A stretch of 64,000 bases of DNA from Kiloniella sp. EL199 (GTDB lineage Bacteria > Pseudomonadota > Alphaproteobacteria > Kiloniellales > Kiloniellaceae). The notes under the pieces are model-generated. The model was not told where the DNA came from and did no database searches. It saw nothing but the letters and a program-made list of their open reading frames with translations. The translations under genes and the position numbers were made by a program. Location: contig NZ_OMPU01000010.1 in the NCBI RefSeq assembly GCF_900313065.1, forward strand, positions 310,001 to 374,000, read 5' to 3'. This document shows, piece after piece, positions 25,772 to 33,404 of this stretch (position 1 is its first letter; each line of letters opens with the position of its first letter).

Positions 25772-27121
25772 TTACCCTTTATTCAAGCTATCAACAAACT
25801 TTTCCAGCCAGTGGATGTCATAGACACCTGATTGGAATTGTTCATTATTTACCAACTCCATGTGTAGTGGAATTGATGTGTTCACACCATCAATAACGTA
25901 CTCTTGCAAAGCACGTCTCGTTTTCATGATGCAATCTGCACGATCATCGCCATGAACAATCAACTTGGCAATCATGCTATCATAAGTTGGTGGAACTTTG
26001 TATCCCGCATAGATCGCCGCATCAACACGAACACCAAGTCCGCCAGGTGCATGATAGCCTTTGATTTGGCCGGGAGAAGGCATAAAGTTGAAGGGATGCT
26101 CGGCATTGATGCGACACTCAATAGCGTGACCATTTAGAACAACTTCGTCCTGCGTGTGGCTTAGCTTTTCACCTGCGGCAACGCGAATCATTTCTCGCAT
26201 GAGATCAATGCCACTGATGGCTTCGGAAATCGTGTGCTCAACCTGAATACGAGTGTTCATTTCAATGAAATAGAATTCACCGTTTTCATAGAGATATTCG
26301 ATCGTGCCTGCACTTTTGTATCCAAAGCCAAGCATGGCATCGGCAGAAATTTTACCAATACGGTTACGTTCTTCTTCGGTGAGCATCGGCGATGGTGCTT
26401 CTTCAAGTACCTTTTGGTGACGCCGTTGAAGCGAGCAATCGCGCTCACCCACGTGGATTGCGCCACCTTGTCCATCGCCTAGCAGCTGGATTTCAATATG
26501 CCGGGGCGTGCCCAGATATTTTTCCATATAGACAACATCATCACCAAACGCTGCTTTTGCTTCATTACGGGCCAGTCGGAAACCGTCACGAAGTTCGTCA
26601 TCGTTGTTGGCCACTTTCATGCCGCGGCCACCACCACCCGAGCGTGCCTTGATCAGAACTGGGTAGCCAATTTCCTTGGCAATTCTGATGCCATCTTCGG
26701 CACTTTCCAGTGCTCCGTCAGACCCGGGAACAACCGGAATGCCAAGTTTGATGGCCGTTTCTTTGGCTGCTACTTTATCCCCCATAATCCGAATGTGTTC
26801 AGGAGAGGGGCCAATAAAGGTAAAGCCATGCTCTTCAACCATTTCTGCAAAGTCAGCATTTTCTGAAAGAAAACCAACGCCGGGGTGAATTGCATCAGCG
26901 CCCGTCATTGTCGCTGCCGAGAGGATGGCTGGTATGTTAAGGTAACTGTCTTTACTTGGTGCAGGGCCAATACAAACGGACTCATCGGCAAGGCGAACGT
27001 GCATTGCATCGGAATCTATTGTGGAATGAACTGCAACGGTTTCGATGCCCATATCGCGACAGGCTCGAAGAATTCTAAGCGCTATTTCGCCGCGATTGGC
27101 AATGAGGATCTTTTTGAACAT
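25772..27121 (-). CDS. accC: Acetyl-CoA carboxylase, biotin carboxylase subunit
   Basis: A 449-residue ATP-grasp enzyme that carboxylates the biotin carried by AccB, the first half-reaction of fatty acid synthesis. Seen: N-terminal [38 protein letters not shown]; glycine-rich ATP-binding loop [14 protein letters not shown] (about 159-172); [47 protein letters not shown] (usually VEHPVTE, here TISE), and the C-terminal [12 protein letters not shown]. Length is that of free-standing AccC. It begins 21 bases after accB, in the operon aroQ-accB-accC-aat. Confidence 0.98.
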   Translation of the reverse strand: MFKKILIANRGEIALRILRACRDMGIETVAVHSTIDSDAMHVRLADESVCIGPAPSKDSYLNIPAILSAATMTGADAIHPGVGFLSENADFAEMVEEHGFTFIGPSPEHIRIMGDKVAAKETAIKLGIPVVPGSDGALESAEDGIRIAKEIGYPVLIKARSGGGGRGMKVANNDDELRDGFRLARNEAKAAFGDDVVYMEKYLGTPRHIEIQLLGDGQGGAIHVGERDCSLQRRHQKVLEEAPSPMLTEEERNRIGKISADAMLGFGYKSAGTIEYLYENGEFYFIEMNTRIQVEHTISEAISGIDLMREMIRVAAGEKLSHTQDEVVLNGHAIECRINAEHPFNFMPSPGQIKGYHAPGGLGVRVDAAIYAGYKVPPTYDSMIAKLIVHGDDRADCIMKTRRALQEYVIDGVNTSIPLHMELVNNEQFQSGVYDIHWLEKFVDSLNKG

Positions 27122-27142
27122 GAAGCCTTCTTGTGTCAGCTA

Positions 27143-27589
27143 TTATTCAATAACCATCAGTGGTTCGCCAAACTCGATTGGCTGACCGTCACTGACGAGG
27201 ATCTGTTTTACAACGCCTGATTTCGGGCTAGGCAGCGGGTTCATGACTTTCATTGCTTCGAGAATAAGAAGCGTCTGTCCCTCTGATACAGTGTCGCCTA
27301 CTTTCACAAAAGTTGGCGCTCCTGGTTCTCCGGCGAGGTAGGCTGTGCCAACCATTGGTGAGGTAATGGCGTTTGCAGGTGCGCCGCCAGTGTCATCAAC
27401 TGCGGGTGCCGCGGCAGGAACCGCAGCGGGTGCAATGGCTGCTGGTGCCGCAGCATGGACAACGGTTCCGCCCCGGACCAGACGGATACGGTGACCATCT
27501 GCTTCGTATTCAATTTCGCTCAGGTCCGTTTCATCCAGCAAGCCGGCGAGGGTACGGATAACCTTCTCATTTACTTCAAGTTTGGACAT
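27143..27589 (-). CDS. accB: Acetyl-CoA carboxylase biotin carboxyl carrier protein
   Basis: A 148-residue carrier whose biotin shuttles carboxyl groups between AccC and the carboxyltransferase. Seen: N-terminal helical region (about 1-40, DETDLSEIEYEADGHRIRLVRGG), an Ala/Pro-rich flexible linker (about 44-70) and the biotinyl domain ending in EAMKVMNPL, with Lys near 112 as the biotin site, followed by SGVVKQILVSDGQPIEFGEPLMVIE. Its ATG overlaps the aroQ stop by one base (TAATG), which points to translational coupling. accC follows. Confidence 0.98.
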   Translation of the reverse strand: MSKLEVNEKVIRTLAGLLDETDLSEIEYEADGHRIRLVRGGTVVHAAAPAAIAPAAVPAAAPAVDDTGGAPANAITSPMVGTAYLAGEPGAPTFVKVGDTVSEGQTLLILEAMKVMNPLPSPKSGVVKQILVSDGQPIEFGEPLMVIE

Positions 27590-28038
27590 TATAAATCTTG
27601 TTCGCTGTTCAAAACGTTAGCTATCGCATCTATCGCCAAGAGGTAGCCCTGACGTCCCAAACCACAAATAACCCCGAGAGCAGCTTGTGATACATAGGAT
27701 TGATGTCGAAAGCTTTCGCGACGATGGATGTTGGATATATGTACTTCAATAACAGGTAAATCAACACCTTTCAAAGCATCGAGCAACCCGATTGATGTAT
27801 GGGTAAGTGCACCCGGATTGATGATGATACCTTCATGTACACCGCGTGCGTTGTGGATCCAGTCAATAAGTTGACCTTCCCAGTTGGATTGCTGACACAC
27901 TAAAGAAACCCCCAGAGCTTTGGCACGTTTGTGACAAAGCATATTAAGGTCTTCTAGGGTTTCCGGACCATATATTTCCGGTTCACGGCTACCCAGTAAA
28001 TTTAAATTGGGTCCGTTTAAAAGCAATACTGACGGCAA
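27589..28038 (-). CDS. aroQ: 3-dehydroquinate dehydratase, type II
   Basis: A 149-residue enzyme of the shikimate pathway that converts 3-dehydroquinate to 3-dehydroshikimate; type II enzymes are dodecamers. Seen: [20 protein letters not shown] (catalytic Arg and Tyr loop), [31 protein letters not shown], and [22 protein letters not shown] with the catalytic His. The usual QSNHEG motif reads QSNWEG. It heads the operon aroQ-accB-accC-aat and shares one base with accB, an arrangement often seen in proteobacteria. Confidence 0.97.
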   Translation of the reverse strand: MPSVLLLNGPNLNLLGSREPEIYGPETLEDLNMLCHKRAKALGVSLVCQQSNWEGQLIDWIHNARGVHEGIIINPGALTHTSIGLLDALKGVDLPVIEVHISNIHRRESFRHQSYVSQAALGVICGLGRQGYLLAIDAIANVLNSEQDL

Positions 28039-28199
28039 AGGTATGCACCATTCATTTCAGTTAAATGAATTGATTAGGCGTAACATAGCAGTGCTGATCG
28101 TGCAATCAATTGCGACGAAAGTTGTTGCTTTTTTCTATCTCCCAGTCGCAGGGAACCATTGATGACTTCACAAGGAATAAAAGAATGTAACAACTTTAC

Positions 28200-29024
28200 T
28201 TAACTGGCTTTTTCTGCACGTATATTTTCAATCAATGCTTTGAATTGCTCGTAAGTTGTGTTGGGGGGCACACTTGTTGTCCCGACAATAAAGGCGGGGG
28301 TACCATTGGCTCCAATTCTTTGCGCCAGAGTGCGGGTGTTGAGAATTTCCTGTCCGGTTTCAGGCGATTTCATGTCATCCTTAAATTGGTCAATGTCCAG
28401 ATCCAGCTCTTCTGCCAGGTTAAAAAGCCTGTCTTGGGAAAGATCAGAAGCATTGTCCATCAAGGCGAAGTGATACTCGTTGTATTTTCCTTGTTTCATT
28501 GCTGCCAGTGCTGCACGGGCTGCGATCATGGATTCAGGACTGAGGATTGGAAACTCTTTCATGACAACTTTGAGATTTGGATCATCTTGAACAAGCTGTT
28601 TCACGACAGAAGCGGCTCTGTGGCAATAGGGACAGCGATAATCAAAGAATTCAACCAGAACGACGTCACCATCCGGGTTTCCCAAATAGGGCGATGTTGC
28701 TGAATTATGGAGCTCTTCTGCGTTACTGATAATGGCAAGTTGTTTTTGTTCTTCTTCACGTTGCGCTTGAAGTTCCTGATATCTGGTGAGGGAATCTATA
28801 ATAACTTCAGGATTTTGTATAAGATACTCTTTGACTGCTTCTTCGAAAGCTTTTGTCTGTTCTGCTGTCTTAAGAGGAAAGAGTGATGAGTTGTCTTTGG
28901 CGTCTTGCGCGTGGCCAACTGTTCCCAAAGCAATTGTGGTGGAAAGAGCAATGGCACCAGCGAAAGTCGGCTTGCAGAGTGTTGTCCAGTTTTGGACGGT
29001 GTAATTTTTTTTGTGAAGGAACAT
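28200..29024 (-). CDS. DsbA-family periplasmic thiol-disulfide oxidoreductase
   Basis: A 274-residue exported protein of the DsbA/BdbD-like thioredoxin-fold family, which forms or rearranges disulfides in the periplasm. Seen: an N-terminal signal sequence (about 20-40, cleavage near GHA-QD); a helical N-terminal region with EAVKEYLIQNPEVIIDSLTRYQELQ; a thioredoxin domain opening VVLVEFFDYRCPYCHRA with the CPYC active site near 130; and the cis-Pro segment RIGANGTPAFIVG. The N-terminal helical part is typical of the Com1/DsbA-like group in alphaproteobacteria, and these may act as DsbA or as isomerase-like proteins. It is transcribed with the same orientation as the M48 gene upstream. Confidence 0.92.
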   Translation of the reverse strand: MFLHKKNYTVQNWTTLCKPTFAGAIALSTTIALGTVGHAQDAKDNSSLFPLKTAEQTKAFEEAVKEYLIQNPEVIIDSLTRYQELQAQREEEQKQLAIISNAEELHNSATSPYLGNPDGDVVLVEFFDYRCPYCHRAASVVKQLVQDDPNLKVVMKEFPILSPESMIAARAALAAMKQGKYNEYHFALMDNASDLSQDRLFNLAEELDLDIDQFKDDMKSPETGQEILNTRTLAQRIGANGTPAFIVGTTSVPPNTTYEQFKALIENIRAEKAS

Positions 29025-29148
29025 AGGAATAAGCTTTTTCTTAATGACAAATAATCAAAGAGATAATGATGAAATCCTTACAAATATGCAAAGAACTTTC
29101 CCGTGAACAGAAATGTTCTTTAAGGTTGTTTTTCGACAACTTTGTGTA

Positions 29149-30513
29149 CTAGTTGTTTTTGCGCTTTTTATCTTTCCGATCTGCAGCACTGTTGAGATCA
29201 GAAGCCCGTAACCATGCAGGAGATCCCTTGGGCAAGAGTTCTCGTGCGCGTTCGGACTGAATTACGGCTTCGGTATATTTTCCCCGGCCATATGCCGCCT
29301 CGGCAAGTGCCAATGATGTCATTCCCTTATCGCCACGACGGCCATAGACGATAGCAGCTTGGCGCCAAACGCCAGGATTGTTAGGCTCTTGAGCCAGGAT
29401 ACTTTGAATGTGTTCTAAAGCTATTGAGTCCTTTTCCGGGTTGTTTTCTTCGATAAGGACCCGAACGTATAAGGTTTTTATCGGTGCTGCATCAGGGGCT
29501 AACTCAACAGCTTTTTGAAGATAGGGAGCGGCTTCTTTCCCACGGGCAAATTCAAAAAGGATTTGTCCTTTAAGTTCCAGAAAATACGGATCATTAGGAT
29601 AGTCATCTAACAAGCTCTCCAGTTCACGCAAGGCGTTATCAATATCTGTTGATCTGTAATAGGAGATAGCACGAGCGTATCTTCCTTCTTGTGACATATC
29701 TTCAGGGGGGTACTTTCTTAGAACTTTTGCAGAAGATTCCAGAAAGCCGATGAGTTTGGCGACGATACGTTTGTGAAGCTGTACTACCTCTGGCGAATCG
29801 GGTTTGCCAGAATAGGGAGATTTAAGCACTTCATTCTCAAGGAAGTTATATCTCTGTTGGGATAGGGGATGACTTCGTAAATACGGGTCCTGATTTTGGC
29901 TAAGAAGTACCTCTTGTCCTCTGAGTACTCCCATAAAATCCCTGAGACCTTCTGCTGTTTGCCCTGTTGCACGCAAGTACTTAACTGCGGCTTGGTCAGC
30001 GGCAGATTCTTGCTGGCGGGTGTAACTCAGGAAATTTCGTAAGGCCAAAGATTGTCCGGCACCGATAATAACACCAGCGGCCTCTCCTTTACCTGTTGCG
30101 ATGGCAGCGCCAATTCCCAATAAATAGCTGGCAATGTTTGTTACAATGGCCTTGTCGGCACTATCGCCTCGAAAGGCGACATGACCACCTGCCAGATGCC
30201 CTGTTTCGTGGGCTATAACGCCGATAACCTCTGAAGGAGTCTTTGCAGTTGTCAAAAGCCCGGTGTTAATAAACATCCGATTTCCTGCGGTGACAAAGGC
30301 GTTAAGGCTTTTGTCATTTACGATGAAAATCCTTACACTCTGCGGGCTTATTCCTGCTGCCTGGAAAATAGGGGTAGAATAAATTCTGAGGGCGTGTTCA
30401 GTTTCAGCGTCACGAATCAGCTTCAATCCCTGAGCTTTTACTGGAAAGGTAAAAGTAACAGTGGCAATAAGTGCAATGATGCGTAAAATCAGGCGGGCTG
30501 GTCGTTCATTCAA
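29149..30513 (-). CDS. M48 family metalloprotease with TPR region (BepA-like)
   Basis: A 454-residue exported zinc protease resembling BepA/YfgC, which tends outer-membrane protein assembly. Seen: signal sequence (about 8-27, VKA-QG); peptidase domain with the zinc motif HETGH near residue 100 followed by LAGGH, and a downstream QESAADQAAVKYL that supplies the third ligand (Glu in ESAAD); then TPR-like helices (about 250-440) with EGRYARAISYYRST, NDPYFLELKGQILFE and APYLQKAVELAPDA. The start is TTG, with GAGAA upstream. It precedes the DsbA-family gene; a protease for misassembled porins and LptD next to a disulfide enzyme makes functional sense, but this is inference. Confidence 0.92.
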   Translation of the reverse strand: MNERPARLILRIIALIATVTFTFPVKAQGLKLIRDAETEHALRIYSTPIFQAAGISPQSVRIFIVNDKSLNAFVTAGNRMFINTGLLTTAKTPSEVIGVIAHETGHLAGGHVAFRGDSADKAIVTNIASYLLGIGAAIATGKGEAAGVIIGAGQSLALRNFLSYTRQQESAADQAAVKYLRATGQTAEGLRDFMGVLRGQEVLLSQNQDPYLRSHPLSQQRYNFLENEVLKSPYSGKPDSPEVVQLHKRIVAKLIGFLESSAKVLRKYPPEDMSQEGRYARAISYYRSTDIDNALRELESLLDDYPNDPYFLELKGQILFEFARGKEAAPYLQKAVELAPDAAPIKTLYVRVLIEENNPEKDSIALEHIQSILAQEPNNPGVWRQAAIVYGRRGDKGMTSLALAEAAYGRGKYTEAVIQSERARELLPKGSPAWLRASDLNSAADRKDKKRKNN

Positions 30514-30574
30514 CGGACAGTTCTCACAGGTTTAAAAGATTTCGTTATAGTCAATTGGGGGCAAAGCGTCAGTA

Positions 30575-32182
30575 ATGCAAGACACCTTTTTCGGTAAAAC
30601 AAAACTTCATTCCGCTATCTTAACAGCATGTTTGGGGGGAATGCTACTCTCAGCTTGTGAAACTGCGGATGAAGCTGCAAAAGGAAACCTTCAAGTTGTC
30701 GAAGGTTTTGCTGGCGTTGTATCGGCTGATGAGCCAAGAGCTGCCCAGGTTGGGCGGGAGCTTCTGGGGAATGGCGCGACTGCAGCGGACACAGCTGTTG
30801 CAATGTATTTCACCATGGTGGTAACGATGCCTTCACGAGTCAGTCTTGCTGGTGGTGGGGTGTGTTCTTATTATGACAAGGAAGAAAACAAAGCCGTTGC
30901 GATGAATTTTCTTCCAAAGTCCTCTCCTTCAGGTGGTGTTATCCCCAAAGCACCCCGAGTGATGGCGGCAATGCATGCGAGATTTGGCGCTGTACGTTGG
31001 CAACAGCTGGTCGCATATGGCGAGAATCTGGCACGTTTCGGGAACCCGGTCAGCCGCTCTTTTGCTTACGACCTTGCCCTTGCAAATAAACGTTTGGGCG
31101 TCAATGCTGAACTCTTGAGCAAATTTACGCGCGAGGATGGAAAGCTACCACGCGAAGGCGATAAACTTGTACAACCTGAATTATCGGGAGTTCTTGGTGG
31201 ATTGAGAGCTCAAGGTGCTGGCTATTTGTACGCAGGCCCTTTAACGCGGCGCTATGCCGAAGCATCTACAAATGCTGGTTTCCCATTGACTGGTGATGAC
31301 ATTCGTAATTATCTCCCTGCCTTTGATGAGCCTTTGGATGTTCAGGTTAAGGACGATGTGGCTCATTTTTCGGGTGACGTATCGGGAAGCGCGTTAATAG
31401 CCGCAAATGCGTTGGGGCAGTTAAGTGTTAATGGCGATTATGAAGGTGCATCCCTGGAAGAGCGTTCGCATATGTTTGTCGAAGCACTTAAGCGTGCACA
31501 GGTTGTTAGGGCCGGGGTTGCTTCCGGACAGGTTGCTGCAGAGGCAACATTGACAGAAGAAGTTCTCGAGAATGTCTCTGAAAGCTATAATTCCGGTGCT
31601 GCAACACCCATGTCAAACCTTCCTTATCAGGCTTTACCTGCATCGGGGAACCCCTATGCAGCGGGTTTTTCGGTTATTGATAAGTACAATAATTCTGTTG
31701 CCTGTAGCTTTACGCTGAACGGTTTGTTCGGTTCTGGTCGTATGTTACAGGATATGGGCATAGTTTTACCTGCGCCACCTCGTTCAGCCGCAGATGGTTT
31801 GGATACGCTTGTGAGTGTTGTTGTTGCGAATGAACCCACGGCTTTTTCTCGTTATGCCGGGACATCTGCTGGTGGAGCTGTAAGTGCGTCAGCTTTGGGT
31901 AAAGTAATGGCGGATACGTTGTTGGCAGGGGTGACGTTGAAGGATGCAGAAGTTTCTGCGCGACTACACCACAGTGGTAAGCCTGATGTGGTTTTTTATG
32001 AACAAAATAGTCCAAGTGACATTGTGGAAAGCTTGAAGAGTAAAGGTCATGACGCAAGGCCTGCTCCAGAGTTTGGGCGTGTTAATTCCAGTCATTGTGC
32101 AAAAAGTTTAAAGTTTAACCCTGAAACCTGTAGTTCTGCTGCGGATACACGTGGTTATGGTTTGAGCCGCTTGGCGCGTTAG
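30575..32182 (+). CDS. Gamma-glutamyltransferase-like lipoprotein, probably lacking the catalytic Thr
   Basis: A 535-residue protein with the gamma-glutamyltranspeptidase (GGT) fold. Seen: lipoprotein signal with LLSAC (Cys 28); VVSADEPRAAQVGRELLGNGATAADTAVA and MPSRVSLAGGGVCSYYD matching the start of GGTs; and GFSVIDKYNNSVACSFTLNGLFGSG matching the second subunit. True GGTs have TTHFSVVD, where the first Thr cleaves the chain and acts as nucleophile. Here the segment (about residue 360) reads YAAGFSVID, so the Thr is Ala and self-cleavage is unlikely. It may be a structural or binding protein. The aminotransferase gene begins eight bases after its stop and is probably co-transcribed. The lost nucleophile is seen; the altered role is inferred. 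Confidence 0.8.
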   Translation: MQDTFFGKTKLHSAILTACLGGMLLSACETADEAAKGNLQVVEGFAGVVSADEPRAAQVGRELLGNGATAADTAVAMYFTMVVTMPSRVSLAGGGVCSYYDKEENKAVAMNFLPKSSPSGGVIPKAPRVMAAMHARFGAVRWQQLVAYGENLARFGNPVSRSFAYDLALANKRLGVNAELLSKFTREDGKLPREGDKLVQPELSGVLGGLRAQGAGYLYAGPLTRRYAEASTNAGFPLTGDDIRNYLPAFDEPLDVQVKDDVAHFSGDVSGSALIAANALGQLSVNGDYEGASLEERSHMFVEALKRAQVVRAGVASGQVAAEATLTEEVLENVSESYNSGAATPMSNLPYQALPASGNPYAAGFSVIDKYNNSVACSFTLNGLFGSGRMLQDMGIVLPAPPRSAADGLDTLVSVVVANEPTAFSRYAGTSAGGAVSASALGKVMADTLLAGVTLKDAEVSARLHHSGKPDVVFYEQNSPSDIVESLKSKGHDARPAPEFGRVNSSHCAKSLKFNPETCSSAADTRGYGLSRLAR

Positions 32183-32190
32183 GACATAGA

Positions 32191-33333
32191 ATGCCTTTGA
32201 AGCTTTCAAACAGGGGGGATATTCCCCCCTTTATCGTAATGGATGTTTTGCGTGCAGCAAATGAGCGTGCAGCTGCTGGCGAAAACATTCTTCATCTTTC
32301 TCTGGGGCAACCTGCAACGCCTGCACCTGATCATGTCTTGGAGACGGTAAAATCAGCCCTAGACACCGAAATGATTGGCTATACCGATGCCATGGGGATC
32401 TCAGAGCTGCGACAGGGGATAGCGGATCATTACAAGCATATGTACCAGCTAGAAGTTGATCCCAGGCGTGTCATGGTGACGACGGGGTCATCTGCGGGTT
32501 TTCTGTTATCTTTCCTTGCTGCTTTTAATCCGGGGGATCGTGTTGCTTTGGCGGCACCGGGATATCCGGCATACAGGAATATTCTTGTTACGCTGGATAT
32601 TGAACCTGTACTGATTGAGGTTGGTCCTGTTGAACGTTTCCAGCCAACAGCTGAGTTATTGGCGGCAGAAGGCGAATTGGACGGTGTTATTATTGCCAGC
32701 CCTTCTAATCCAGCGGGAACAATGTTGAGTGACGAGGCGTTCAAGGGGATTATTGATTACTGTACTTTGCATGATATCAGATTGATTTCAGACGAGATTT
32801 ATCATGGCATTACTTATGAATCAGAAGCCTCAACGGCTTTGAAATACACCGAAAATGCTTTCATCATAAACTCTTTCTCCAAGTATTTTTCTATGACGGG
32901 GTGGAGATTGGGATGGATGATCTTGCCTGAAGACATGTTACGGGCAGAAGAGTGTCTTGCTCAGAATCTCTTTATTTCCCCGCCGGCTTTGTCTCAAATA
33001 GCCGGCGCTGCGGTTTTTAACTGTTATGATGTTCTTGAGGGCTATGTTGCACAATATGCGCGTAACCGAGAGATATTGCTCAATGAATTACCTAAAGTCG
33101 GTTTTGATAATCTTGCCCCAGCTGATGGTGGGTTCTACATCTATGCGGATATCAGTCAACGGACCAATGATAGCCAGTCTTTTTGTTCACGCCTTTTAAG
33201 CGAGACAGGTATTGCTGCGACGCCAGGTGTTGATTTTGACCCCTTCCACGGCAATCATTTTATGCGATTTTCTTTTGCAGGATCAGAGCAGACAATCCTG
33301 GAAGCTGTCAAACGCCTCAAGGATTGGCGATAA
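32191..33333 (+). CDS. Class I/II pyridoxal-phosphate aminotransferase
   Basis: A 380-residue fold-type I PLP enzyme of the aspartate/aromatic aminotransferase group; the amino acid used cannot be fixed from sequence. Seen: LHLSLGQPATPAPDHV near the N-terminus, YTDAMGISELRQGIADHY, TTGSSAGFLLSFLA, ASPSNPAGTML, SDEIYHGITYE, and SFSKYFSMTGWRLGW with the PLP Lys near 231; the C-terminus has HFMRFSFAG with the carboxylate-binding Arg. AGGACA precedes the ATG. It follows the GGT-like gene by eight bases, and a bidirectional terminator ends the unit. Confidence 0.93.
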   Translation: MPLKLSNRGDIPPFIVMDVLRAANERAAAGENILHLSLGQPATPAPDHVLETVKSALDTEMIGYTDAMGISELRQGIADHYKHMYQLEVDPRRVMVTTGSSAGFLLSFLAAFNPGDRVALAAPGYPAYRNILVTLDIEPVLIEVGPVERFQPTAELLAAEGELDGVIIASPSNPAGTMLSDEAFKGIIDYCTLHDIRLISDEIYHGITYESEASTALKYTENAFIINSFSKYFSMTGWRLGWMILPEDMLRAEECLAQNLFISPPALSQIAGAAVFNCYDVLEGYVAQYARNREILLNELPKVGFDNLAPADGGFYIYADISQRTNDSQSFCSRLLSETGIAATPGVDFDPFHGNHFMRFSFAGSEQTILEAVKRLKDWR

Positions 33334-33355
33334 ACGTATAATTGCTTAGACAAGC

Positions 33356-33387
33356 AAAAAGCCCCGGGCGATGAGTCCGGGGCTTTT
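33356..33387 (+). terminator. Bidirectional terminator between the aminotransferase gene and rne
   Basis: AAAAAGCCCCGG and CCGGGGCTTTTT pair perfectly around a nine-base loop. Placed between two convergent genes, it serves both. Confidence 0.92.
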
Positions 33388-33404
33388 TGCTGTCGTGAAA
33401 ATGG

